A stretch of 40,363 nucleotides of DNA from Collinsella sp. (GCA_031295385.1 JAUMOL010000025.1:1-40363), one strand, 5' to 3'. Shown: positions 16,798 through 26,138, counted from the first letter of the stretch. The notes: generated by a model from the sequence alone, not told the origin. Program-made: numbers and translations.

Positions 16798-17717
16798 CAC
16801 AGCTCGCTCTCTCGACCGATGAGCTCCGAATAAAACTCCTCAAGGCTCTTCCTATGAGAATACGCCTCCGCAACCCTCACACCTGCGGTCGAGAGCGCTT
16901 CGATTGCAATGCCCCGCCCTTCCTTTTTCTCCTCATAGCGCATAAGGACGCTGCCGTCCGGCAGAAAAGAATGTGAGGTCTCATCTCCGAGAACCGATCT
17001 CGTTCGCTCCAGATCGTCCACATGCAACACGAAACCACCGCGGCATGACTTTTCCAGCTGAGGTGCGGTCATCCTTCGAATGAGGCGACCATGACTTATG
17101 AAGAGGTAATCAGTTGCCAGCTTGTGCATCTCCTCAAGATTGTGGCTGGATACGAGAATCGTTTTACCTTGATCTTTGTTAAGATGCGTAAGGATTTTTC
17201 TTACTTCGACTATCCCCATCGGATCCAGGCCGTTTGTCGGCTCGTCCAGGATCAACAGCTCCGGATCGCCCAGCAACGCTATGGCCAGATCGAGACGCCT
17301 CCTCATTCCCATTGAGAAGTTCTTCACTTTCTTCCCGCCGGCCTCCCCCAAACCGACGGTTGATAACACACCGTCGATGGAACGATCGGTGGGAAGCCCC
17401 CACTCAATACAGCGAACGACCAAGTTGTCTCGCGCGGTCAGATTAGGATACGAAGCATTGAGGTCGGGCATATAACCCAGCCTTTCCCTGCAGCTCCGTA
17501 TTTCACGTCTCCCGGTTTGCCCAAACATCGAGATCGTTCCTGACGATGGCTCCGAAAGCCCCGTGATCAATCGAATTAACGTGCTCTTGCCGACACCATT
17601 CTCCCCAATGAGTGCACACAGCTCGCCTTCCATTAAAGAGAACGAGACTGATTTAACCGCTTCAAACCCGCCATATCTCTTGGATATGGCACGCAATTCA
17701 ACTGGGACTTCCCGCAT
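16797..17717 (-). CDS. ABC transporter ATP-binding protein, BcrA/LanF type
   Basis: 306 residues from ATG 17717 (MREVPVELRAISKRYGG), nine bases after GGGGAGG; the longer frame upstream has no ribosome site and crosses the peptide gene. Walker A is IGENGVGKST (about residues 37-46), signature KNFSMGMRRRLDLA (about 136), Walker B LLILDEPTNGLDP and switch VSSHNLEEM. The C-terminal extension (about 220-306) is typical of BcrA/NatA-type subunits that couple to ABC-2 permeases. The first gene after the precursor peptides, it begins the transporter operon, separated from them by a strong hairpin pair at 17857-17903. Confidence 0.9.
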   Translation of the reverse strand: MREVPVELRAISKRYGGFEAVKSVSFSLMEGELCALIGENGVGKSTLIRLITGLSEPSSGTISMFGQTGRREIRSCRERLGYMPDLNASYPNLTARDNLVVRCIEWGLPTDRSIDGVLSTVGLGEAGGKKVKNFSMGMRRRLDLAIALLGDPELLILDEPTNGLDPMGIVEVRKILTHLNKDQGKTILVSSHNLEEMHKLATDYLFISHGRLIRRMTAPQLEKSCRGGFVLHVDDLERTRSVLGDETSHSFLPDGSVLMRYEEKKEGRGIAIEALSTAGVRVAEAYSHRKSLEEFYSELIGRESEL

Positions 17718-17856
17718 GGACGACATCCTCCCCGTCAATAAAAAGGGACGACATGGCAATTGTGCGGGGTTATAGGTAACGTCGGTTCGCCCCCCCCATA
17801 TTGCAATGCCACATCGCCCCTCAGGCGCTGCTGGCCAAAATATCTTTGAACAGTCT

Positions 17857-17903
17857 GTGCACGCCGTACGGCGTGCACTATCCGCTAAAAGCGGATAGTG
17901 CAC
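17857..17903 (-). promoter_or_regulatory. Two overlapping, mutually exclusive hairpins after precursor peptide 2
   Basis: 17873-17886 pairs perfectly with 17890-17903 (14 bp, 3-nt loop); this stem contains the last codons and stop of peptide 2. 17857-17878 is a perfect 22-bp palindrome that shares GTGCAC with the first stem. The two folds compete. No T-run follows, so it is more likely an mRNA-end stabiliser or attenuator between the peptides and the transporter genes than a full terminator. Confidence 0.75.
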
Positions 17904-18004
17904 TCCTGTGAAGAACACTTGGTGCTGCAGCTGCCGTGCGCGTAAAAGAAGCAATTGTTGCACATGGGCTCAGCCCCGGCTGACGGCTCGGTAATCCATT
18001 CCAT
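17885..18004 (-). CDS. Cys-rich RiPP precursor peptide 2
   Basis: A 39-residue peptide from ATG 18004 with a strong site, GGAGGGG six bases upstream. It starts MEWITEPSAGAEPM and continues CNNCFFYAHGSC to a C-terminal IRF. Cysteines are at 15, 18, 26, 30 and 35, exactly as in peptide 1. The shared frame is M-(D/E)-W-I-x-E-P, then CxNCFFYAHGxC, then a Cys/Lys tail ending CTxRF. The acidic first 14 residues look like a short leader and the rest like the core. There is no double-glycine site. Position before BcrA-type transporters and a radical SAM/SPASM enzyme marks it as the substrate. It resembles in style the Clo7bot/CcpM-associated Cys-rich peptides, but membership is unverified. Confidence 0.88.
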   Translation of the reverse strand: MEWITEPSAGAEPMCNNCFFYAHGSCSTKCSSQECTIRF

Positions 18005-18050
18005 TTCATTCCCCTCCTTTCGCGGTAGAAAGCCAGTTCATCTCTGCCCC

Positions 18051-18170
18051 CTAGAAACGGAACGTGCAGGACTGATTGGGGCACCTCTTCGTGCATCCCC
18101 CGTGCGCGTAGAAGAAGCAGTTGCCGCACGCGGGTGCAACGCCTTCCTCCGGCTCGTTAATCCAATCCAT
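18051..18170 (-). CDS. Cys-rich RiPP precursor peptide 1
   Basis: A 39-residue peptide from ATG 18170, preceded by AAAGGAGGGAGAG. It starts MDWINEPEEGVAPA, then CGNCFFYAHGGC, and ends CTFRF. The five cysteines (15, 18, 26, 30, 35) and the aromatic FFYAH block coincide with peptide 2, so the two are tandem paralogues 46 bp apart. It is the first gene after the promoter at 18209-18237 and should be the most strongly expressed of the cluster. An odd number of cysteines argues against simple paired disulfides and fits thioether or other radical SAM crosslinks, or a metal site. Activity (bacteriocin, signal or other) is unknown. Confidence 0.88.
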   Translation of the reverse strand: MDWINEPEEGVAPACGNCFFYAHGGCTKRCPNQSCTFRF

Positions 18171-18208
18171 CTCTCCCTCCTTTCCTTGCATACCGAATTG
18201 ATAATGTT

Positions 18209-18237
18209 ATTCTAATTCGATATGTATCATATTTCAA
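18209..18237 (-). promoter_or_regulatory. Promoter of the peptide cluster with candidate operator
   Basis: Reading the minus strand, -35 TTGAAA (18232-18237), a 17-bp spacer and -10 TAGAAT (18209-18214) precede precursor peptide 1. Two half sites, CGAATT and AATTCG, at 18194-18199 and 18214-18219 form an inverted repeat that overlaps the -10, a good place for a repressor. The surrounding 18181-18265 is strongly A/T-rich compared with the window. The rest of the gap to 18357 holds nothing recognised. Confidence 0.7.
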
Positions 18238-18357
18238 TATAAGCTTATTTATATATTACACAAGGTAAGCACCCCCCTGCATCCAGCACAGGAAATGACT
18301 CTCTCGTTCCCCAGTGACGCGGCGAGAAATACAGGCCACTGCAGGACGTTGAATGAA

Positions 18358-18389
18358 CAGCCCGTGAAAACCGTTGTTTTCACGGGCTG
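18358..18389 (-). terminator. Strong hairpin, probable terminator of the HTH/DUF2975 unit
   Basis: 18358-18371 pairs perfectly with 18376-18389 (14 bp) around the CGTT loop. It lies 31 bases past the stop of the HTH gene. The T-run on the minus strand is weak, while on the plus strand TTTTTT follows about 15 bases later. Confidence 0.6.
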
Positions 18390-18420
18390 CACCTGCTCAA
18401 TACTTTTTTATTCTCCAGCC

Positions 18421-18750
18421 TCAGTCGTCTCTAAGATCGACCACGTAAACATGATCTGACTCCAGGACCGGGTCATCACCCGTCGCGGTCGCCCTGCTCA
18501 GCGCGTTGCGGGCGCGCCGCGTCGCCAGTTCCTCAAGTTCTCTTTCGTTGACGCGCTTAATAAGATCGCCAGGCTGGCAATCAAGCTCTACGCAAATATC
18601 CAGCAATGTCTTTAACCTAATTGCCTTCACCTTGCCATTTCGTATTTTTGAGATACTTGCCGGTGTGTGCCCGGTCGCCCGAATGATATCCGTACTCGTC
18701 TTTCCGCGTCGAAGCAATAAGCTTTCAAGCTCAATAATCAGATAGTCCAT
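18421..18750 (-). CDS. Small Cro/C1-type HTH regulator
   Basis: 109 residues from ATG 18750 (MDYLIIELESLLLRRG), with GAGGGG upstream; the extension to 18831 runs back into the preceding gene. Residues about 5-70 form an XRE/HTH_26-like domain: SLLLRRGKTSTDIIRATGHT, PASISKIRNGKVKAIRLKTL, DICVELDCQPGDLI. Proteins of this YozG-like type are usually encoded beside a DUF2975 membrane protein, as here (family knowledge). The C-terminal tail (about 70-109) is charged. It is eight bases downstream of the DUF2975 gene and shares its transcript. It could regulate the peptide cluster whose promoter lies 190 bp further on, but autoregulation is as likely. Confidence 0.85.
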   Translation of the reverse strand: MDYLIIELESLLLRRGKTSTDIIRATGHTPASISKIRNGKVKAIRLKTLLDICVELDCQPGDLIKRVNERELEELATRRARNALSRATATGDDPVLESDHVYVVDLRDD

Positions 18751-18758
18751 GCCGCCCC

Positions 18759-19298
18759 TCACACCAAATCCTCGGTCTGGTCTTGAAGCAGAGCTCCGTA
18801 GCGCCATATCGCAGAAATCGAGAAGCAGCAAACGGCCCCCAGCACAGCACCAATATCTATGGGCAGGGCCAGGTTTTCAAACATCGAATAGGCGTTCCCC
18901 AGCAAGTCGAAGGGGCCAATCACTATCGAAAGAAACCCCGGAGAAAACAAGAGGTCACCTATTGCTGCTGCAACAAACAGCCACCCGATAATCGAGATTC
19001 TTCGAGCATGCGAAAGGGTAAAGGGCGATTCGCCATGAGCCATGTCCATGCTGATTCCCCGCAGGGTCCATGTGGCCCCTCCGGAAATCAGAAGATACAT
19101 CAAAGGAACCACTACGGAAACCGTCTTTGATGGATCATATAGGTTTCCTTGAGCAGCCATAAGCCCAATGGAAATAACCACCACCACCGAACAGCAACAC
19201 ACCGCTATAAACAGCGCCGTAAACAGAATCCCAAGCCTTCTTCCGAGAGTCATCATCTTCTGGATGGACTTATCGATCTTCTGGGCGCTATTCACCAC
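18759..19298 (-). CDS. DUF2975-like four-helix membrane protein
   Basis: 179 residues from GTG 19298, right behind AGGAGGAGCT. Four hydrophobic helices are visible: LGILFTALFIAVCCCSVVVV, SVVVPLMYLLISGGATWTL, ISIIGWLFVAAAIGDLLF and LPIDIGAVLGAVCCFSISAI. The soluble stretch between helices 2 and 3 holds GESPFTLSHARRISIIGW, a signature-like part of DUF2975 proteins. These proteins form pairs with small HTH regulators (the next gene), possibly a membrane-anchored signalling pair; biochemical function is unknown. It lies at the right part of the accessory island. Confidence 0.8.
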   Translation of the reverse strand: MVNSAQKIDKSIQKMMTLGRRLGILFTALFIAVCCCSVVVVISIGLMAAQGNLYDPSKTVSVVVPLMYLLISGGATWTLRGISMDMAHGESPFTLSHARRISIIGWLFVAAAIGDLLFSPGFLSIVIGPFDLLGNAYSMFENLALPIDIGAVLGAVCCFSISAIWRYGALLQDQTEDLV

Positions 19299-19548
19299 AG
19301 CTCCTCCTAAAGCAATCAGAGGTCTTCTTACTTACTGTTTTTCCTACATTGTAACGAACTCGATAAGAAGAGGGTCGCTTCACGCCGCGCAATCCCGAAC
19401 TCCAAGCGTTTCTCATCAGCATTGCCCATCTTTCGAGTCGAAATTCAAATCCAGTTTCTTATCGCATGCCGAAATCAACCCGAACTGGATGTGACTGGAA
19501 AACAGCGCGCTGCGTCGGTCGCGCTTTCCCGAGCGACTCTGGCACAAC

Positions 19549-19618
19549 AGACGATATGAGTTGGACATTGGGGCCTCTCCCCTTGCAGCTCTCTCGTGGG
19601 TCGGGCGACAATGGTCGT
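19549..19618 (+). repeat. Left copy of a ~70-bp inverted repeat
   Basis: This 70-bp segment (starting AGACGATATGAG, ending GACAATGGTCGT) recurs inverted at 20347-20417 with about 90% identity by eye. The two copies bracket the IS110-like and IstB-like fragments, suggesting ends of one element or two inverted remnants of the same IS. The 19320-19548 stretch before it holds no gene I can support. Confidence 0.8.
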
Positions 19619-20000
19619 ACCATCAACCGCGGCCGCGCGCTGCGGGCCCTCGGCCTCGGCTGCGTCGTCGGGGCGGTCCCGAAGATGCACCGGCCCGCGG
19701 CCGACCGCGGCCGCAAGAACGACCGCCGCGACGCCGAGTGGCTGGCACGCATGCTGGCGCGCCGCAACGTCGTCGAGGTGTGGGTCCCCGACGAGCGCCC
19801 TCGAGGACGCGCGCGACGACCTGCAACACGCCAAGCAGCGGATGTCGAAGTTCCTGCTGCGCCACGGCCTCGTCTTCGACGAGACGACGCCGGCCGGCAG
19901 GCGCAGGGGCGCCTGGACGGGGGCCTACTGGGACTGGACGGAGTCCCTCTCCTTCGACGAGCCCGACGACGCCGCGGCCTACGAGCACTACATGGACGGA
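19619..20000 (+). pseudogene. IS110-family-like transposase remnant
   Basis: The first frame gives LGLGCVVGAVPKMHRPAADR and RKNDRRDAEWLARMLARRNV. After a frameshift near 19800 a second frame gives ALEDARDDLQHAKQRMSKFL, LRHGLVFDE and WTGAYWDWTESLSF. This order matches the N-terminal DEDD domain tail and the following helix of IS110-type transposases (family knowledge). The catalytic start and the whole Tnp C-terminal serine domain are absent. The fragment ends at the junction with the IstB-like piece. GC content is higher than in the peptide cluster nearby. Confidence 0.7.
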
Positions 20001-20002
20001 AA

Positions 20003-20270
20003 TGACCTGGTAGAGAACCCTCGCACCGTCTACGTCGCAGGGGACGTAGACGAACTCGTCGAGCACGAGCAGCCTCGCGGGCGACACGTCGTTCAACAGT
20101 TTCGACAGCGTTCCCTTGCGCTTCGCGTTGCCGAGCTCGAGAACCAGCTGCGCGGTCTGCCAGAACCTGACCGACATGTCCGCGGCGACCGCGCGCATCG
20201 TGAGGGCGACTGCCATGCGCGTCTTGCCGCGCCTGGACTTACCGAAGAAGACGAGGTCTTCGCGCGATTG
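20003..20270 (-). pseudogene. IS21 IstB-like ATPase fragment
   Basis: The minus strand reads REDLVFFGKSRRGKTRMAVA, a Walker A variant (GKSRRGKT), then SVRFWQTAQLVLELGNAKRK, LLVLDEFVYVPCD and a final RVLYQVIS. That is the central part of IstB, the helper ATPase of IS21 elements. Both ends of the protein are lost. The right side passes into 20271-20340, where GTGTCAACGGCCAACTGAAT may be an IS21-like end. Confidence 0.75.
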
Positions 20271-20346
20271 TTTGTGTCAACGGCCAACTGAATGTGAACC
20301 CTTCTTGCATTGTTGCAACCTGGCTGGCAGCCGGTCTTTAATGACG

Positions 20347-20417
20347 ACGACCATTGTCGCCCGACCCACAAAAGAGCCGCAAGGGGAGGAGCTCCCAATG
20401 TTCAACTCATATCGTCT
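20347..20417 (-). repeat. Right copy of the ~70-bp inverted repeat
   Basis: Inverted partner of 19549-19618. Its outer end lies 53 bp before the candidate operator of malQ, so it marks the right border of the accessory island. Confidence 0.8.
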
Positions 20418-20469
20418 ATGGCGCACTACCATTCACCGAAAGTCGGCAACTTTTTCATTCTCTCTATAC

Positions 20470-20481
20470 ATGTTTAAACAA
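20470..20481. promoter_or_regulatory. TTGTTTAAACAA-like operator before malQ
   Basis: ATGTTTAAACAA, one mismatch from the proposed palindrome. It lies just upstream of a possible -10 TACAAT (20489-20494), where a bound repressor would block RNA polymerase. Similar sites occur at 29413, 29488, 30385 and 30507. Confidence 0.5.
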
Positions 20482-20579
20482 CATGTTCTACAATAGGGAC
20501 AATAGAAATGGAAACTCGGGACGAGCCGTCTATCCATCTACGGCGCAGTCCCTTATTCAAAAGGACGGTGAGCACATCC

Positions 20580-22085
20580 ATGGAGCGTGCAAGCGGTGTT
20601 CTCATGCCCATCTCGTCTCTGCCCGGACCGTACGGCATCGGCGGCTTTGGCTGGAACGCCTACGACTTTGTCGATTTCCTCGCCTCGTGCAAACAACATT
20701 ATTGGCAGATTCTGCCCCTTACGACGACGAGCTATGGCGACTCGCCCTATCAGTCGTTCTCGGCCCGTGCGGGCAACCCCAATTTCATTGACTTTGCCGA
20801 GCTTATCGAGGCCGGCTATCTGGAGCAGCGAGATATCGACGGCGTGTACCTGGGCTCCGACCCCAGCAATGTTGACTATGGCGCCATCTTTGGTGGCCGT
20901 CGTCAGATTCTCGACCGCGCCGCCGAACGCTTTGCCGCCGACAAGCCGGCCGACTTCGACGACTTTGTCCAAACCAACAAAGACTGGCTCATCCCCTACT
21001 GCGAGTTCATGACCGTCAAGGAGGAGTGCGGTCTCAAGGCATTTTGGGAGTGGCCCGCAGAGCTCCGTACCCGCGGCGAGGCTTCTGCCAAGGTCTGTGC
21101 CGCCCATCCCGCGCGCATGCTCTACCACCAGATGACGCAGTACTTCTTCGATCGTCAGTGGAGCCGCCTCAAGGCCTATGCCAACGAGCGCGACATCCTC
21201 ATCATCGGCGACCTGCCCATCTATGTCTCGCGCGACTCCGTCGAGATGTGGGCCACACCCGAGCTCTTTAAGATCGACGCCGCCGGTAATCCCGTAAGTG
21301 TCGCCGGCACGCCGCCCGACCAGTTCTCGGCCACCGGCCAGTACTGGGGCAATCCCATCTACGACTGGGACGCCATGGAAGCCGACGGTTTCTCCTGGTG
21401 GGAGGGCCGCATCCGCGCCGCCCTCAACATGTACGATGTCATCCGCTTGGATCACTTCCGCGGCTTCGAGGCCTATTGGGAAGTGCCGTTCTCCTCACCC
21501 GATTCGTCCTACGGTTCGTGGACGCAGGGCCCCGGCCTCAAGTTCTTCAAGACGCTCGAGGAAAAGCTCGGCACGCTGCCCATCATCGCCGAAGACCTGG
21601 GCTTCCTCACCCCCGGCGCCATCGACATGCGCGACAACTCGGGCTTCCCCGGCATGAAGATCCTGCAGTTTGCCTTTGAGGGCACCAACTCGTACTACCT
21701 GCCGCATAACTACATCGCCAACACCGTCGCCTATGTGGGCACCCACGACAACGAGACGGCGCGCGGTTGGTTTGAGGGAACGGCCACCCCGCGTCAGCGT
21801 GAGCAGGCAGCCCTGTACACCCATCAGCAGGCCGGCGAACCCATGGCAGATGCACTCAATCGCACCATCGCCGCCAGCGTGAGCGACACGTGCATCTACA
21901 CCATGCAGGATCTGCTCAACTTGGGCAACGAGGCGCGCATCAACACCCCTGCCACGCTGGGCGGCAACTGGACCTGGCGCATGCTCGACGGCGCCATCAC
22001 CCGCGAGCTCGAGCACAAACTCACCGACTGGACCGAGACCTACTTCCGCATCCCGTCGGAAGCCGAAATCGAGCTTCCTCAATAG
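20580..22085 (+). CDS. malQ: 4-alpha-glucanotransferase (amylomaltase) MalQ
   Basis: 501 residues from ATG 20580 (MERASGVLMPISSLPG); an in-frame ATG at 20508 is less likely since the family start is just before SGVLMPISSLPGPYGIG. It is a GH77 enzyme that transfers maltodextrin segments and releases glucose in the cytoplasm. The catalytic nucleophile region is VIRLDHFRGFEAYW (about residue 285), the acid/base LPIIAEDLGF (about 335) and the third aspartate in THDNETARGW (about 385). Another conserved segment is DLPIYVSRDSVEMW. glgP follows 128 bp later on the same strand; together they degrade maltodextrins to glucose and glucose-1-phosphate. A TTTAAA-centred operator precedes it. Confidence 0.96.
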   Translation: MERASGVLMPISSLPGPYGIGGFGWNAYDFVDFLASCKQHYWQILPLTTTSYGDSPYQSFSARAGNPNFIDFAELIEAGYLEQRDIDGVYLGSDPSNVDYGAIFGGRRQILDRAAERFAADKPADFDDFVQTNKDWLIPYCEFMTVKEECGLKAFWEWPAELRTRGEASAKVCAAHPARMLYHQMTQYFFDRQWSRLKAYANERDILIIGDLPIYVSRDSVEMWATPELFKIDAAGNPVSVAGTPPDQFSATGQYWGNPIYDWDAMEADGFSWWEGRIRAALNMYDVIRLDHFRGFEAYWEVPFSSPDSSYGSWTQGPGLKFFKTLEEKLGTLPIIAEDLGFLTPGAIDMRDNSGFPGMKILQFAFEGTNSYYLPHNYIANTVAYVGTHDNETARGWFEGTATPRQREQAALYTHQQAGEPMADALNRTIAASVSDTCIYTMQDLLNLGNEARINTPATLGGNWTWRMLDGAITRELEHKLTDWTETYFRIPSEAEIELPQ

Positions 22086-22133
22086 GAGCTACCGCGCCCG
22101 ACCCCTCCCCACCGTGCGGACGCGCTTGCTTTT

Positions 22134-22167
22134 CCCGCGCGAGGCCACCCCAATCCCCTCGCGCGGG
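22134..22167 (+). terminator. Intercistronic hairpin between malQ and glgP
   Basis: 22134-22144 pairs with 22157-22167 (11 bp, GC-rich) and CTTCTT follows. It could be a weak terminator or an mRNA stabiliser. The rest of this 128-bp gap carries the glgP ribosome site. Confidence 0.55.
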
Positions 22168-22213
22168 CTTCTTATGAATTGCAGACATGAAACAACCCAT
22201 CACAGGAGAAAAC

Positions 22214-24481
<2,268 letters not shown>

Positions 24482-24510
24482 TTTCGCTTCCCTTACCCAT
24501 CCTCTTGAGA

Positions 24511-24542
24511 AACGGAGTCGTGGCAACACGGCTCCGTTTTTT
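24511..24542 (+). terminator. Intrinsic terminator after glgP
   Basis: AACGGAGTCGTG pairs with CACGGCTCCGTT (12 bp, one G-T) around GCAA, followed by TTTTTT, 30 bases after the stop. Confidence 0.92.
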
Positions 24543-24582
24543 GTGCCCGCACGTTACCCTGCGACCCAACTCGGCCAAACAA

Positions 24583-24798
24583 TCTCGATCTGTAACAACT
24601 ACTCGGTAAAAACGGTCCCAGCTGTTACAGATTGAGACATACCGGCCCCTCCCCTTGGGTTTATCTCGATCTGTAACATCTAGCAGCTGAAATTCACCTT
24701 TGGTGTTACAGATTTAGATGAAATGGTTAGCTCAGCGGAACCGTCTCGATCTGTAACATCTAACGTCCGAAATCAGCCTCACCCGTTACAGATCGAGA
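24583..24798. repeat. Three 55-nt inverted repeats in tandem
   Basis: Units 24583-24637, 24664-24718 and 24744-24798 each consist of TCTCGATCTGTAACA, a 25-nt centre, and the complementary TGTTACAGATCGAGA with at most two changes. Period is 80-81 bp. All centres are exactly 25 nt and share a GAAA or AAAA motif but otherwise differ. They fill the convergent gap between glgP and the msmK-type gene. Not CRISPR: too few units, and the spacers between units are 26 and 25 nt of ordinary sequence. Confidence 0.92.
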
Positions 24799-24831
24799 CA
24801 AACGACCGGTCAGACAGCCCCAACACAAAGA

Positions 24832-24870
24832 AAGGCTCCCCTCTCGCCCAGTGGACGGGAGGGGAGCCTT
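24832..24870 (-). terminator. Terminator of the ABC importer operon
   Basis: 24832-24843 pairs with 24859-24870 (12 bp). On the minus strand it is followed by TCTTTGTG. It lies 69 bases past the ATP-binding gene stop. Confidence 0.8.
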
Positions 24871-24938
24871 ATATGTGACCGCGGCAAAAGGATGGCAATA
24901 CCGCAGTCGCCCAAAGGGAGGGCCTGGATGCACCGGGC

Positions 24939-26138
24939 CTAGATAAGGTTCTTGCCAGAGACCTTATCGAAGAGGTGGGTCGCGTTCTTCTCGAACTTGA
25001 ACCAGATGGTGTCGCCAGCCTTGAGCGCGCCCTTGGCCTCGAGGTCGACGACGGGGATAATCAGAACAAACTGGCCGTCGGGAGCGGTCACGTGGACATG
25101 CTCGGTCGAGCCCATGAGCTCGGTCACCTCGACGGTACCCTGGAGCGCACCCTCCTCGTCCTTGTCGGCAAGCAGAATCTGCTCGGGGCGCACGCCGGCC
25201 GTGATCTCCTTCACGTCGCCGCCGTCCCAGTTGAGAGCAAGCTGAGCGCAGGTCTCGGGAGCGAGCGCCACATTCATGTCCTCGGTCTTGACGGTAAAGC
25301 CGTTGCCCGAGTGCACCAGCTGGGCATCGAAGAAGTTCATCTGCGGCACGCCGATAAAGCCGGCGACGAAGATGTTCGCGGGGTGGTTGAAGACCTCCTG
25401 CGGGGTGGCGATCTGCTGGACGACGCCGTCCTTCATGACCACGATACGATCGCCGAGGGTCATGGCCTCGGTCTGGTCGTGGGTAACGTAGATAAAGGTG
25501 CCCTTGATCTCGTGACGCAGCTTGATGAGCTCGGCACGCATTTGGTTACGGAGCTTGGCGTCCAGGTTAGACAGCGGCTCGTCCATCAGGAAGACCTTGG
25601 GGTCACGCACGATGGCGCGGCCGATGGCGACGCGCTGACGCTGACCGCCCGAGAGCGCCTTGGGCTTACGGTCGAGGTACTCGGTAATGCCCAGGATCTC
25701 GGCAGCAGAGCGAACCTTACGGTCGATCTCGTCCTTGGGGACCTTCTTGAGCTCAAGCGTAAACGCCATGTTCTCGTACACCGTCATATTGGGGTACAGA
25801 GCATAGCTCTGGAACACCATGGCAATGTCGCGGTCCTTGGGCGCCACGTCGTTGACGCGCTTGCCGTCGATGAGCACGTCGCCCGAAGTGATGTCCTCCA
25901 GGCCAGCGACCATGCGCATCGTCGTGGACTTGCCGCAGCCAGACGGGCCAACGAGAACGACAAACTCCTGGTCATGCACGGTGAGATTAAAGTCCTCTAC
26001 CGCGAGCACGCCGTCCTCGGTAACCTTGAGGTTGTGCTTCTTCTCCTCGGTCTTCTTCTTTTTGCCAAAGAAGCCCTTCTTTTTGGACTCGTTGTTGGGA
26101 TACACCTTCTGAACATGTTTGAGAACGATCTCGGCCAT
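24939..26138 (-). CDS. msmK: Sugar ABC importer ATP-binding protein, MsmK/UgpC type
   Basis: 399 residues. ATPase that energises uptake of oligosaccharides. Walker A VGPSGCGKST (about residues 62-71), Q-loop VFQSYALYPN, signature LSGGQRQRVAIGRA, Walker B VFLMDEPLSNLD, switch THDQTEAM. The C-terminal OB-type regulatory domain covers about 270-399. Odd: a Lys-rich insert (NESKKKGFFGKKKKTEEKKH, residues about 16-35) lies between the first two strands, where MalK and MsmK normally have a short turn. It is the last gene of an operon with two permeases and a binding protein. MsmK-type subunits often serve several importers. Confidence 0.92.
   Translation of the reverse strand: MAEIVLKHVQKVYPNNESKKKGFFGKKKKTEEKKHNLKVTEDGVLAVEDFNLTVHDQEFVVLVGPSGCGKSTTMRMVAGLEDITSGDVLIDGKRVNDVAPKDRDIAMVFQSYALYPNMTVYENMAFTLELKKVPKDEIDRKVRSAAEILGITEYLDRKPKALSGGQRQRVAIGRAIVRDPKVFLMDEPLSNLDAKLRNQMRAELIKLRHEIKGTFIYVTHDQTEAMTLGDRIVVMKDGVVQQIATPQEVFNHPANIFVAGFIGVPQMNFFDAQLVHSGNGFTVKTEDMNVALAPETCAQLALNWDGGDVKEITAGVRPEQILLADKDEEGALQGTVEVTELMGSTEHVHVTAPDGQFVLIIPVVDLEAKGALKAGDTIWFKFEKNATHLFDKVSGKNLI

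Noticed and set aside
16797..17963. Longer N-terminus for the BcrA-type ATPase
   Set aside because: The extra 82 codons cross the hairpins and the precursor-peptide gene in another frame, and GGGGAGG supports the start at 17717.
24583..24798. CRISPR array
   Set aside because: Each unit is itself a dyad with opposite-facing arms; there are only three units, arms are 15 nt, and no cas genes are near.
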